A DNA stretch of 64,000 nucleotides. Source: Tillandsia leiboldiana (lineage: Eukaryota > Streptophyta > Magnoliopsida > Poales > Bromeliaceae). This document shows, piece after piece, positions 31,518-43,384 of the stretch. Numbering within the stretch: the first letter of the stretch is position 1; each line of letters opens with the position of its first letter. The position numbers and the translations under genes are program-made. The notes beneath the pieces are model-generated. The model worked only from the letters and a program-made list of their open reading frames with translations. It did not search any database and was not told the DNA's origin. The stretch spans positions 1-64,000 of the forward strand of contig JAQNDB010000570.1 of assembly GCA_029204045.2 (NCBI GenBank), given 5' to 3'.

Positions 31518-34500
31518 ATGGTTGAAGGTGGAAACATCAATCGACCCCCTTTCTTTGATGGAACATATTATGCGTACTGGAAAGTACGGATGAAAGCCTT
31601 TTTATCTTCCATCGACGAAAGGGTGTGGCATTCAATTGAATCAGGATGGACTAATCCAACTGAACTTATCTCTGATGTTCACACCTTAAAACCTAGGTCG
31701 AAATGGACCAAGGAAGAGTTTGAGTTATCTTCTTACAATGGCAATGGAATTAATGCTATTTTTAATGCCTTATCTCAAACTGAATTCTCTCGCGTCTCGG
31801 CATGTGAGACTGCGAAAGAAATCTGGGATGTTCTCCAGGTTACACATGAGGGAACTAACCTCGTGAAGATTCAGAAACTGCAGATGCTTACGAGCAAGTT
31901 TGACTCTATCTTAATGGCAGAAAATGAATCTTTCACGGACTACTATACACTATTGCAAGACATCGTAAACTCATGTGCTAATCTGGGAGAGAAGATTCCA
32001 GAATTTAAGATTGTAAGAAAAATCTTAAGAACTCTTCCTGAACGATTTCGCCCAAAGGTTACTGCCATTGAAACTATTAAACACCCGGACGAAATACGTG
32101 TAGAAGAATTAGTTGGTTCATTACAAACTTATGAAATGACTTTTAATACTAACAATTCTTCTGGAAAAGCATCCACTTCTAAGTCTTCAGGTTATGCGTT
32201 GAAAACTAACTAAGGAAGAAGACGCGGATACATCCTCCTCGGACGATCACGAGAACCTTTCTATGGAGGAATTTGAGAAGCAGCTCGCTCTCTTGACGAA
32301 GGAATTTTCGCCGCAACTTTCGAAGGGGTAATTCAAGCTAAATCTCCATCCTTTCGGAAAGTGGAACAAAGGCAAGGGTACTCCAAGTTACAAGTCAAGA
32401 AAGCAAGGAGAACTTCTCAAAGGATAAGAAAAGTTCAGAAGGACAACTGCAATGCTTCAAATGTCGAGGCTACGGCCACATTGCAACGGAGTGTCCTAAC
32501 AAGTATCCGGCAAAGAAGAAGGCGATGCAAGTCGTCACTTGGGATGACAACTCAACGTCAAATGAGTCGTCTTCAAGTGATGAAGAAAAGAGCTCCACCG
32601 CATTCCACGCGTCCACATCTTCACCATTCATGTGCTTTATGGCAAATACATCTAAGTCGTTGTCCAACTCCACTGTTGAAAAGAACGCAACGGACAACGA
32701 ATCAGATGATTCGGAAGGTGAAGATTTTGCTCTAGCCTACCACAGACTTTTGAGGGACTCAAGGAAAGTGGCTAAGCAAAACAAGAGTTTGAGAGGGAGA
32801 TTGCATGATCTCGAAGAAGAAGCAAAAAGAGCGACTTCTCTCTCAAACGCTCTTGAAGTGGAAAGGGAAAACCTGATAAAAGAAAATGCTTCCCTTCAAG
32901 AGTCCAATGAGCAACTTGAGAAGGAACATACAAATCTGGTGGATAACGCGAATCACTTCTCAAAGCTCTACAACGAGGCTCGACAGGATAACCTGGAAAT
33001 GACAAAGACCATTTTCCAACTCAAGAATGACTTACAGCGATTCTCTTCAGGAAGGAGTAAGTTGGATAGACTTCTTGGTCTTGGTCAATCAAATAGGTTC
33101 GGCCTCGGATACACTCAAACTGGAAACAGTCCAAGTTTCGAGTGGAGACAGTTTTTGTGCCTCAGTCGGTATCTCCTCCTCCGACACCGGAATTCAAGAC
33201 AAACAACGACAACAAACCTACTTCATCCTCTTTGGGATCGTCAAGATATAAGGTATGTTTTCGTTGTGGTGTTTCAGGGCACATAAGAAGATATTGCAAG
33301 ACGGGAGTCGAACGCTCATCTCAAGCACCTCTTGCATCAACTACCAAAAAGGCTCCTTTCCGGAAATCAAAGCAAAACTTTTCAAATGAAAAGAGACTTG
33401 GTAGTTCACCGCGCAAGACGACTTCATCAAGGAGCAACAATCGTTTTAACAAGACGCTTTCACCTAGGCACAAAACTTCACGACCATTACAGACGCATTC
33501 CAAAAAGGTTTGGGTGCGCAAAGGTGAAATTTTCCCTTGTCTTGTTTCCAATATTTCCTTGCATGCATATGATAGCTCGTCTTGGTATCTGGATAGCGGG
33601 TGTTTCCCGTCACATGACCGGTGACAAAAATAGTTTTCAAAATCTTGAGAAAATCTCCGGAGGACACGTTGTATTCGGAGACGGTCGATCTTCCAAAATT
33701 GTTGGAAAAGGGACGGTAGCTATTCCAGATGGCCCGATTTTGAAAAAATGTCTTATTTGTTGATGGCCTTAAGACTAACCTCATAAGCATAAGTCAACTT
33801 TGCGACAATGGTTTTTCAGTTAACTTTTCATCGGTTGAATGCGTTGTAACTGATAAGGACCATGTCTTCTTTCTAAAAGGGGTTAGATCTGAAAACAATT
33901 GTTATGTTGTTCCTAATAAATTTTCTGAAAATTGTAACTTAGCCGCTTTGAATAATGAAACTCTTTGGCATGAAAGGCTAGGTCACTTAAATTTTAAGGA
34001 ACTTACTAGAATTTCAAACAAGGACGTGGTCAAGGGGATTCCAAAGCTTTTATTTAAACAAAATGTTGTGTGTGGTGGTTGCCAAAAGGGTAAACAGTCT
34101 AGGACTGCACACAAAAACTTGAACCACGTTGGTACAAAACGGCCCTTGGAACTTTTGCACATGGACTTAATGGGGCCGACCCGTCAACCATCCTTGGGAG
34201 GTAAATGGTACATCTTTTTATTGGTTGATGATTTCTCTCGGTTTTCATGGGTAGCATTTTTGAGAGAGAAAGCTGATACGTTTGACTCTTTTCATGAGAT
34301 TTGCCATCGTATTATGATTGAAAAGAATGAAAAGATCATTCGTGTTAGAAGTGATAGGGGTGGAGAATTCATAAATTCAAAATTCATTGATTTTTGTACT
34401 TCAAATGGCATTAAACATGAATTCTCGGCACCCCATACACCTCAGCAGAATGGTGTTGTTGAGCGCAAAAACAGGGTTGTTCAAGAGATGGCGCGTGTGA

Positions 34501-36644
34501 TGCTTCATAGCCGGAAATTACCGCTACATTTTTGGGCTGAAGCTGTGAACACCGCTGTCTATGTCATTAACAGAGTGTATTTGCGCCCAGGAACCTTGAA
34601 TACACCATATGAGCTGTGGTTTAGTAGAAAACCGGATATCAAGTACTTTCGTATCTTCGGGAGTCGATGTTACATCTTACGTGACCGTGAAAATCTTGGA
34701 AAGTTCGACTCTCGAAGTGATGAAGGGATCTTTTTGGGTTATTCTACGAATAGCAGAGCATATCGAGTATTTAACATTGAATCTAAGACGATTGTAGAAT
34801 CTATAAATGTTAAAGTAGATGAAGCTTCTCATTTTGAATCTGAAAAATCTACCCTCGATATCTCTCTAGATGATGATTCTCCTGCTAGTGCATCTTCTCA
34901 TAATAATACTTCCAATATTAATGATGCATCTAATGGTTCTTCTAGTTTATCTGATGTGCAGGAATCATCTCGTGTACCTCCGAGTACTCCGTTTCAACAA
35001 ACGCTACGAATCTCCAAGGATCATCCGGAATCGAACATCATTGGAGATCCACAAGAAGGAGTTAGAACTCGAAGGCAGTTGGTTTGCGGATTTGCTTGCT
35101 ACGTATCTTTAATCGAACCAAAGACAATAGATGAAGCTCTTCAGGATGACTACTGGATTAAAGCAATGCAGGAAGAGCTCCATCAATTTGAGCAAAACAA
35201 AGTCTGGGAATTAACGAAGCCTCCAAAGCAACATAATGTGATAGGTACCAAATGGATCTTCAAGAACAAGAAAGATGAAGATGGTACTATCATCAGGAAC
35301 AAGGCACGACTAGTTGCTCAAGGCTACTCTCAAGTAGAAGGTATAGACTTTGACGAAACTTTCGCCCCTGTAGCTAGACTCGAGTCCATTCGTATATTGT
35401 TTGCTATTGCTTGTCATTTTAAAATCAAATTATTTCAAATGGACGTCAAGAGCGCATTTCTAAATGGGTTTTTAAATGAGGAAGTTTATGTAGCTCAACC
35501 GAAAGGTTTTGTAGATCATAAACAACCTAACCATGTTTTTCGTTTGAAAAAGGCTCTTTACGGTCTGAAACAAGCACCGCGAGCATGGTACGAAAGGTTA
35601 ACAAAGCACCTTTTGGAGAAGGGCTATACTCGAGGGGGAGCTGACAGGACTCTCTTTGTGAAGCATTATCAAAATAATTTCATTGTAGCACAAATCTATG
35701 TCGATGACATTGTATTTGGTGCAACAAAAGATAATGATGCTTCTAAATTCGCGGAGACCATGGAAAGCGAATTTGAGATGTCCATGATGGGCGAATTGTC
35801 TTATTTTCTTGGATTGCAAATTAAACAAAATGATGAAGGTATTCACTTGAGTCAATCCAAGTATGCACTGGAGTTGGTCAAAAAGTTTGATCTAGAAAAT
35901 TGTAAAGATTTTCCAACTCCAATGGGAACTAGCCACAAGGGACTTGGAAGTGAATCACATAGTGAGAATGTAGACGAGAAACTGTATAGAAGTATGATTG
36001 GAAGTCTACTTTACCTCACGGCTAGTCGCCCGGATATATCCTTTAGTGTTGGGATTTGCGCGAGATATCAATCAGCACCAAAGGAGGTTCACCTGAAAGC
36101 GGTGAAACGGATCATCCGGTACATCAAAGGATCAATTAATTTCGGAATTTGGTATCCTATGGGAACAAGTCTGGACATTGTTGGATACTCAGATGCCGAT
36201 TGGGCAGGATCAGTGGATGATCGGAAAAGCACGAGTGGTGCATGCTTCTATCTTGGCCATTGCCTTGTTGCATGGCACAGTAAAAAACAGAATTGCATAG
36301 CACTCTCGACTGCCGAAGCGGAATACATTTCAGCTGGAAGTTGCTCAACTCAACTCATTTGGATGAAAAGCGTATTGAGTGACTTCCGCATTTCAGCATC
36401 TTCGGTAACAATTCTTTGTGACAACACAAGTGCAATTAACATTTCTAAAAACCCTGTGTTGCACTCTAGAACAAAACATATTGAACTTAGATATCATTTT
36501 CTTAGAGAGCTAGTTGAATCAAATACTCTTCAACTTTCATATATTTCAACTGAAGATCAATTAGCTGACTTTCTAACAAAACCTTTGGATCAAAAACGTT
36601 TTATTCATTTACGAAAAGCAATTGGGATGCTTTCCTTGAAATAA
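31518..36644 (+). pseudogene. Gag-Pol of Sirevirus B, frame broken by nine single-base insertions
   Basis: Same protein as A plus the 160 residues A lacks (HFWAEAVNTAVYVINR to the linker before RT), so pol is full length. The frame is open to 32213, then broken. Compared with A there are single extra bases near 32207, 32298, 32339, 32353, 32405, 33136, 33144, 33603 and 33745. Nine insertions restore the original frame, and from the last one onward it is open through integrase, RT (YVDDIVFG) and RNase H to 36644. Both CCHC knuckles, the coiled coil and the protease LDSG are recognisable in shifted frames. Substitutions relative to A are few. As sequenced it cannot make a full Gag-Pol. The pattern may also be a consensus error. 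Confidence 0.9.
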
Positions 36645-37590
36645 TCTTCTTTTTGAAATCTTTGCTTAGGATAGGTTTTGTATTTGTATTTGTTTTGTTC
36701 TATTCAATATCTATGTTTGTACATAGGACATTAATTGAGCATAGATCATAATTGACTTTAATTGCATCTGTTCACACATTTAGAAATTTATTATGCTTTT
36801 GCCATCATAATATTTCACTGTTGCAATGATCATTTATGTTAATTAAATCATCTTCTAAAGTGATCAAAGTCAATTTCTCTCTCAATGATCTCTTGGTATA
36901 GTCATTATCTTATTTGACTGTTTAGTCGAGTATGAAATCGAGATCAATTTTTGGTTGAATACTTTATATCTTAAATAATTGATAGCCAATTGAGGGGGAG
37001 TCAAAGATAATGTAAAATGCTCAAAAGATGTGGAAAGAGTTACATCCCAATGAGGAGTGTGAAAACTACCACCACATGGAGGAAAGAGCTACCACCTCGG
37101 TCGTCCGAGTATTGTGTGCAGCTACCACATGTATACCAAGCATGGTTGTTCAAATTTTTGATTAAGTAAAATGCATATTGAAATACTTGACTCTGTCAAA
37201 TTTCAAGGTTGGTATAAGGTGGGATTTCTTAAAGAAAGATGCTCAAAGAGCCACTCTCTTCAACAGATTGTCTAGAAATATTATCTACTATATTTGGGAT
37301 TTCAAACATCTATTGATCTTTGTATTTCATTTTCTTTACTGAATTGATGATTTGATAAAGGCATTACTCATAAGATCAAGTTAGATGTGATTGAAGGTGT
37401 TCAACTTTAAGGGATTTAATTCTTGTAAATTTTCGTTTCATTTTTGGATATTATTGATAGATTTGGCATAATCTAATTCTTGTTGTATGAAACGATGATT
37501 TTTGTTTAAAGTTGATACACATTTGTGCTTACAATCTTTTTCTGGATTTTCCTGAATTTCTCTGAAATTTTCTAAAGAAAAAGTTGGGGC
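36645..37590 (+). other. Non-coding spacer after pol in Sirevirus B, with internal PPT-like motif
   Basis: AT-rich counterpart of 12396-13337 in A, containing GAGGGGGAG at 36992-37000. No gene seen. Confidence 0.7.
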
Positions 37591-37762
37591 CGATCCGGAT
37601 CGAGCAAGGTGATCCGGATCCCGAACGCAGGTTTTCTCCTGCGGGCTGACGATCCGGATTGGACCTGCCGATCCGGATCCCGAACGCAGTTTTCTCACTG
37701 CGGGTAGCCGATCCGGATCGCAAGCTCGGGAGGATCCGGATCGCGGCTAGGTTTTTATAAAG
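37591..37762 (+). promoter_or_regulatory. Candidate internal promoter for ORF3: palindrome array plus TATA box (B)
   Basis: Six ATCCGGAT motifs in about 150 bp, with CGCAGG/CCTGCG and CGCAGT/ACTGCG hairpins between pairs, then TATAAAG at 37756-37762. In A the first hairpin has CGCAG/CTGCG arms and the second CGCAGT/ACTGCG, so the arms stay paired in both elements. Confidence 0.58.
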
Positions 37763-37877
37763 AACAAAAGGGTTTTGATTTCTTTTACTCCAATCTTTTG
37801 TTCAAAAGTTTCCAGAGCGCTTCTCTCTAGATTTCATCCTTCTTGGAAGCTTTCAAACTCAAGTTCTTCAATTCCAA

Positions 37878-38259
37878 GTAAGTTTTATTGATCAAAATCT
37901 CGGTTTTTCACCGTTTTTCTCTTTTCCTCCTCAAACGCACGAATTTCTTGGATCAACTTTGTTTGTGGATGGTTTTTTTGATCAAATTTCTTTTGAAATA
38001 AGAACTCTGGGTAGTTTAGTTTTGATTATATGCTAGGTTTTCTCCTGATTAACGGATTTTTAGGCTTCGATTTCTAAAATTTCGGTTTTAGGGCATATAA
38101 TAAGGATTTTCGAAAATTATGCAATTGATCTATTTTTAAAAGTCCTTTTGCAAAACTAATTTGATTCTTGGCTTCTCTACATGATTATGATTGTTTGGGT
38201 ACAATTTTTCCAATTTTTGAAAACTAAGAATTTTTGTGTTCTTGAGTTGGTCTTCACAG
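37878..38259 (+). other. Predicted intron upstream of ORF3 (B)
   Basis: Donor CCAA|GTAAGT and acceptor TCTTCACAG, as in A. The intron is nearly identical in sequence to A, while the exon immediately after the acceptor diverges sharply. Confidence 0.6.
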
Positions 38260-38289
38260 GATTTAAATCTTCTCAAAGCACTTGGATCA

Positions 38290-39645
38290 ATGGGATTCTC
38301 ATGGATCATTCTTTTGTTGGTCACAATAGTGCACACTCGGGCCACAAACAAATTAAAGAGAGCTAAGAAAACACAACAAAAAGGTGAATTTGTCGAGGTC
38401 AGTGATACAGAGGTGGATTGTCACGAGATAGATTGGACTGCATTGACAGATGATGATGAATCATTGCCTGAACAAAAGGCGTCCGATGCTTCGAAAGGAA
38501 AAGCACCCATGGACAAAGGAAAAGCGCCTATGACTAAACCAACCATCTCTGTGAAAAGGAAACGAGTAACTAGACGTTTTGGACTACGACGAGACGCTGA
38601 TTTTAACACACCGATAGTTCCTGACTCCCCGCCTCGCGTGGAAGGAGTGTTCGTCAGCATGGATCGCGTTCGAGCGTTTGAACGTCGTGAATGCATCGGT
38701 GAACGTCATGTCAACATTGAAGCTCTCCGAAATCACTCACCTGAGTTTGGAACCTTGATTGAGCAAGCTAATCTCATCCAAGTCTGCCGATTCCCCGAAC
38801 TACTTGGGTATTGTTTGTATCGTGTAAGGACCTTTTACACGAATGCAACACATCTTCAAGAAGGAGAACATGGATCAATGCATTTCTATACAATTATCCA
38901 AGGGATGAAACTTAAAATCACTCCGCAGCTAATTGGCGAAGTTCTTGGAATGGAATCTAACACATTGGGGGTCAACTTTTTGAAAGGAAAAAGTTTGACG
39001 AATGCCTTGTGGCGAACAGTGATAGATAAAATTTGTTTGGAAGGAACGAATTCAGCTAATGGTAAAAGTGTAAAATCCAAACATCTTCGACTGGAATACC
39101 GATTTCTAAATTTCATCACGTGTTACAACATTCTACCTAACATGCAGACTAAGGTCGTGAGATGGGAGAGACTGCTGTTCCTATATCTCTTAGGTCATCC
39201 CTCTGAGGCTGTAGGATTGAACATGAATATCCCCTACATAATTTGGAATAGAATGTCAAGATATATTGTGCATCCTCATCCTTCTGAGCGACTTCCGTTT
39301 CCGTTAATCATCATGAGGATCTTACAAAAGTTTGACATTGATATAAGCTCGACATCTTATCAACACTGTTGGGGGATGATAGATGAGTCAACGATTGTGA
39401 AGTCACTTCACAAATTACCACATGTTACTCCGACACATTCCACTGGAAAGAAACCTTGTGTCGGCACCTCGGCCTCACCGTCTCAACAAGCATCAGAACA
39501 AAGGCGAATGTCTGAAGAACTCGAGATCATAACGGCATCCCAAATTACATTGACCAAGAAAGTAAATTCAATGAGGAAATTGATCAAGAACATGTTCACT
39601 AAGATGGGATATAGTGCGTCTGAGGACTCAGACTCGGATGACTAA
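38290..39645 (+). CDS. ORF3 of Sirevirus B, signal-peptide-bearing protein with plant-transposon-type domain
   Basis: About 451 residues from the ATG at 38290, just after the predicted acceptor. The open frame extends back to 38236. It starts with a hydrophobic segment (FSWIILLLVTIVHT), then an acidic region, a KGKAPMDKGKAPM repeat, and a basic patch (KRKRVTRR). The central part (about residues 110-340) reads VCRFPELLGYCLYRVRTFYTN ... IIQGMKLKITPQLIGEVLGM. It resembles the 'putative plant transposon protein' domain that often accompanies plant retrotransposons (my recognition of the pattern, not a search). A predicted coiled coil and an acidic Ser/Asp tail (SEDSDSDD) close the protein. Its position corresponds to the env-like ORF of Sireviruses, but I see no clear second membrane anchor. 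The function is unknown. Confidence 0.7.
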   Translation: MGFSWIILLLVTIVHTRATNKLKRAKKTQQKGEFVEVSDTEVDCHEIDWTALTDDDESLPEQKASDASKGKAPMDKGKAPMTKPTISVKRKRVTRRFGLRRDADFNTPIVPDSPPRVEGVFVSMDRVRAFERRECIGERHVNIEALRNHSPEFGTLIEQANLIQVCRFPELLGYCLYRVRTFYTNATHLQEGEHGSMHFYTIIQGMKLKITPQLIGEVLGMESNTLGVNFLKGKSLTNALWRTVIDKICLEGTNSANGKSVKSKHLRLEYRFLNFITCYNILPNMQTKVVRWERLLFLYLLGHPSEAVGLNMNIPYIIWNRMSRYIVHPHPSERLPFPLIIMRILQKFDIDISSTSYQHCWGMIDESTIVKSLHKLPHVTPTHSTGKKPCVGTSASPSQQASEQRRMSEELEIITASQITLTKKVNSMRKLIKNMFTKMGYSASEDSDSDD

Positions 39646-40542
39646 TTTGTGCTTTAACAATTTTTGTGCAAATTTGTGCAGGATTTTATCTTTTTAGACT
39701 TTAGTTCAGCTTTTAGGACTTACTTTTAGTTCTAGTTCTTATTTTTCGGAACAATTTTTGAAATCTTTAACTCTCCTTAAATTTTTGTGTTTTTGGCTGA
39801 TTTTGTGACAAAAAGGGGGAGAGAGTTTATAGAGAACTTGAACAATGCTTGAACAATGATTGATTGAACAATGATGATGATGTGCATGGACATCAAGGTA
39901 AGGGAACTTGAAAATCTTGATTGTGAAAATCTTGATGATGAAGATTTTGTATACATCAAGGTAAGTATGATCTCAACTTCAACTTGAGGTTTTTCAGCTA
40001 TATGAATGCATGCCTCGACTAACTATTTGCTAACTATTTGGGCATGTAATATAACTAACAAGTTGATGTTCACTAACAAGTTTGTGACACTTGGTTTTTG
40101 ATTGCATAGAAGATATGTTGGTTCTTAACTCTGATCAATTACATATCTATATATATATATTAGTTTGTCACAAACATGTTCATGACATTTGGTTTTTACG
40201 TGCAAAAAGGATATGTTGGTGTTTATTTAACTATGATCAGTTTACATATCTGAATATAAATGTCATGGTAAGTATAAATGAGTTTAAACTTCATCTCTGT
40301 TTGTGGTTTTTGAATGATACAAAATTCTTGAGGTATCTAACGATTTCTTTTGTCAAGAATGATTTCTTTTTGCAGAGAGTACAGATGTCTAAGTCTAGAG
40401 TCTGTTTTAGGAGTTTAACTCATGTATTGTATTTTGGATCTCCATTGTAAATTTTTGTTGTATGGTGATAGCAACAAAAATATCTTTTTGAATTTTCTTT
40501 AGTGGATCTATGTTTTGTCACGAAACCGCCAAAGGGGGAGAT
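39646..40542 (+). other. Non-coding region between ORF3 and 3' LTR (B), with two PPT motifs
   Basis: AT-rich counterpart of 14651-15550 in A. AAAAGGGGGAGAG at 39811-39823 and AAAGGGGGAGA at 40531-40541, the latter next to the 3' LTR. Confidence 0.7.
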
Positions 40543-41880
40543 TGTTACGGAATTTGAGTTGGCGTAGTTTCGTGAAAGTCTCAAGTCTTGAAGATTGAAG
40601 GTGAAGAAAGTTGGATCATTTAACTCAATCTCAAGTAAGAAGAATTCAAAAGGATCAGGTATGTTTAACTAAAGAATTTGTGTGATCCGAATACTTCTTG
40701 TAGTGTAGAAACACTTGGAAGAATCTTTCATTGCATAAAAATCAAAAACTGGACTTGGGACATGTTCAGGATCCGGATCAGGTTGTTCGATCCGGATCCC
40801 GAAGGTGGTTCGTTCATACATCGTCGCAATCCGGATCGTAGTCTCTTGATCCGGATCCCGAACGTTGAGTTTACCATCTACCTTGAACGATCCGGATCTT
40901 GCTTCGCAATCCGGATCCCGAACGTTGATGTTTGGTGAACTGTATGAACGATCCGGATCGTAGTCACATGATCCGGATCCCGAACCTTCGTTTTTCTGGA
41001 ATTGGCTGTTTCGTTATGATGATCCGGATCCTAGTTATCACGATCCGGATCGCCGTCCGTAAATATCCAGAAATGGTTGGTTTTTGATTCTTATCTCCTT
41101 CCTAGGGTTTCTAACCTATAAATACACCCTATGACTCTCTTTCTAGGGTGAATCCACATAGCCGTCATTTTCTTGTATCATCTTATACGGCTATAGATCC
41201 ACATATAGAGAAGAAAGGAAATCATTAGAGAATACTCTATGTTTCTTCATCTATATTGATTAGTTTGATTCTAGGTTTTCATACTCACATCTTGAGTTGA
41301 ATCAAACTAATGAATACTTAGATGGTATTTCCGATCTATCTTTGATCTAAGTATTCGGCGGATCATCACCACCCAAAAACAATGATTTTCCCCAAAAATC
41401 GGCGCGTGGATTCGCGTGTCCTTGTGGATTCAAGGTTCAATCGCTCTCGTGGATTCGGAGCGAGGCACGTTCGTGGATTCGAACGGTGCTATTGGGTGAA
41501 GACCGTGGATTCGGTCGGACGTCGTGGATTCGACGTTGGACGCCGTGGATTCGGCGTTGGGCGCAGATCGTGGATTCGAGAAGCGTCTGGAGCGAGCGGA
41601 GAAGATCCTCTAGGAGCGTATGGAAAAGGTTGAGTCGTAAGTGTGTACGGTAAATCACCTTGTACGTGTTTTAATTCTAGTGGATTTCTGCCGTGTTATC
41701 GGTCCCGTGGTTTTTTATTCCGGTGATGGAGTTTTCCACGTAAAAATCTTGCGTGTTATTTTATTTTCCGCATTGGGTTTTATCGCAACGATTTTTTGGA
41801 GTGTTTATACGTTTACACCTATTCACCCCCCTCTAGGTGTTTCTTCCCCTATTTAGATCCGTATTATATACGACCCAACA
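40543..41880 (+). repeat. 3' LTR of Sirevirus B
   Basis: 1,338 bp, with palindrome array 40770-41051, TATA box 41117-41124 and hairpin array 41403-41585. It ends CCCAACA at 41880, directly against the 120-bp tandem repeat of the H region. Confidence 0.95.
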
Positions 41881-42240
41881 CACTTTGCCCTGGCCGAGTT
41901 ACCAGGAGGATACTTTCCACTGGCCGAGCTACCAGATGGATACATTGCTCCTGGCCGAGTTACCAGGTGGGCACATGCCCTGGCCGAGTTATCAGGAGGA
42001 CACTTTGCCCTAGCCGATTTACCAGGAGGATACATTCCACTGGCCGAGCTACCAGATGGATACATTGCCCCTGGCCGAGTTACCAGGTGGGCACATGCCC
42101 TGGCCGAGTTACCAGGAGAACACTTTGCCCTGGCCGAGTTACCAGGAGGATACATTCCACTAGCCGAGCTACCAGATAGGTACATACCCCTGGCCGAGTT
42201 ACCAGGTGGGTACATGCCCTGGCCGAGTTACCAGGTGGTT
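41881..42240 (+). repeat. Higher-order tandem repeat: three 120-bp units of four monomers
   Basis: CACTTTGCCCT starts exactly at 41881, 42001 and 42121, giving a period of 120 bp. Each unit is four variants of a 27-31-bp monomer containing GGCCGAGTTACCAGG. The + frame from 41881 is open throughout and encodes a 40-residue repeat of AELPGG/AELPDGY type, and the minus strand is open as well. It adjoins a decayed gag that starts a few codons downstream, so it may be a repeat expansion in the Gag N-terminus. Translation is unproven. Confidence 0.9.
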
Positions 42241-43384
42241 GCTTTAGTGAGATTAAGATGGTCTGTCAGGACGCCGAAATTTGGTGGCGTCGAGTTCATC
42301 CTGTTGGACTACCGGGAGCGCAGTTGTTGACTTGGAACCAGTTTCGTGCTTTGCGGCTCAGGGCCTTCTTTCCTGACAGTGTAAGCAGAAACTGGAAGGG
42401 GATCTTAGACTCCTGCTGCAGGGGAGTCGACCTCTTTTGGAGTATGTTCGCGAGTTTTGCGATTGTTGAGCCGTGTACCCCATGTCGCCTGGATGAGGCC
42501 AGGAGGTTGAGCTAGTTGAGAAAGGATTGCATCGGAATATCTATCACTTGGTGTATTCTCGGCGGGTGCTGACGTTAGGTGCAGCGATTAAGCATGCTTA
42601 GCGGGTTGACCGAGGATCAGTGATCATGTCAGAGATAGACGGAGCGCCAGGGACCAGCTCCGGGGAAAGGCATCCAGTGCCGCCTGAGTTTGGACAGTCG
42701 AGTAGATCGAGACCCCGGGGCCGCCACGATCCCAGTCTGAGGGTCGTGAGTCTCAGAGGAGACAGAGACCAGGAGGTTCTCCGTAGCCGATGTATCAGCA
42801 GCAGCAGTGGGATGACTGTGTCCTTTGTGGTAGGCCGTATTTTGCGCCGCAGTGTGACCACAGGCAGGGAACAGATCATGGTCTTGTCCTAAAGCAGGGT
42901 CATCAGTCGCTTGGGCAGCTTCGGTTCCTCCTCCTCCGCTCTTCCAGACAGGCGGAGCTTCGACAGGTTATGGCCAGATAGTTAGGGCCACTTCTTCGCG
43001 GCAGTCCGACGAACGACCACCCTCGAGCGGGAGCGTCTATGTCGCACAGGATGAGGATTCGGGGGCAGCTAGCCACGTGGTGGCAGGTATTAATCTTATC
43101 TCCCCTACACGCACTTGAGCGTTATTCGTTACCGGAGCATCGCATTCATTTCTTCTGTAGGGCATTTGCATTATTGTATGGGCTAGAGATAGGACCCTTA
43201 GCTTGTGCTCGTGAGGTTCAGATACCTGATCACGTGTTGCACATAGATGAGTGTTGTTGGTCCTGCCCAGTGCAGTTAGGGCCCTGGTTTTTGCCTGTTG
43301 ATCTTTTGGCCCTTCCTCAGCTCCGGGATTTCGAGGTAGTGTTGGGTATAGGACTGTGAGGATCTGAGACCTTAATGCTTGAGT
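42241..43384 (+). pseudogene. Decayed gag and protease of gypsy element H
   Basis: Gag capsid region (QDAEIWWRRVHPVG...LLTWNQFRAL...AFFPDS, 42262-42390), GLHRNIYH (about 42522), APGTSSGE (about 42648), a zinc-knuckle remnant (CVLCGRPYFAPQC, about 42820) and protease (VAGINLISPTR, TGASHSF, about 43085-43150; HIDECCWSCPVQLGPW, about 43240-43290) all match element E in order, but with frameshifts and stops. RT, RNase H and the integrase core do not follow; the 27-bp tandem repeat comes next. H is thus a deletion derivative. Confidence 0.85.

Larger units (their letters stand above)
30149..41880 (+). mobile_element. Sirevirus-like copia retrotransposon B, without matching TSDs
   Basis: 11,732 bp: 5' LTR 30149-31484, PBS 31487-31498, gag-pol 31518-36644, ORF3 38290-39645, PPT, 3' LTR 40543-41880. 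Its structure is otherwise complete and pol is longer than in A. The LTRs differ by about 18-20 positions by eye, so it is older than A. The bases flanking it are ACCAC on the left and CACTT on the right, so no TSD is present and the two flanks belong to different host elements (D and H). Confidence 0.93.
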
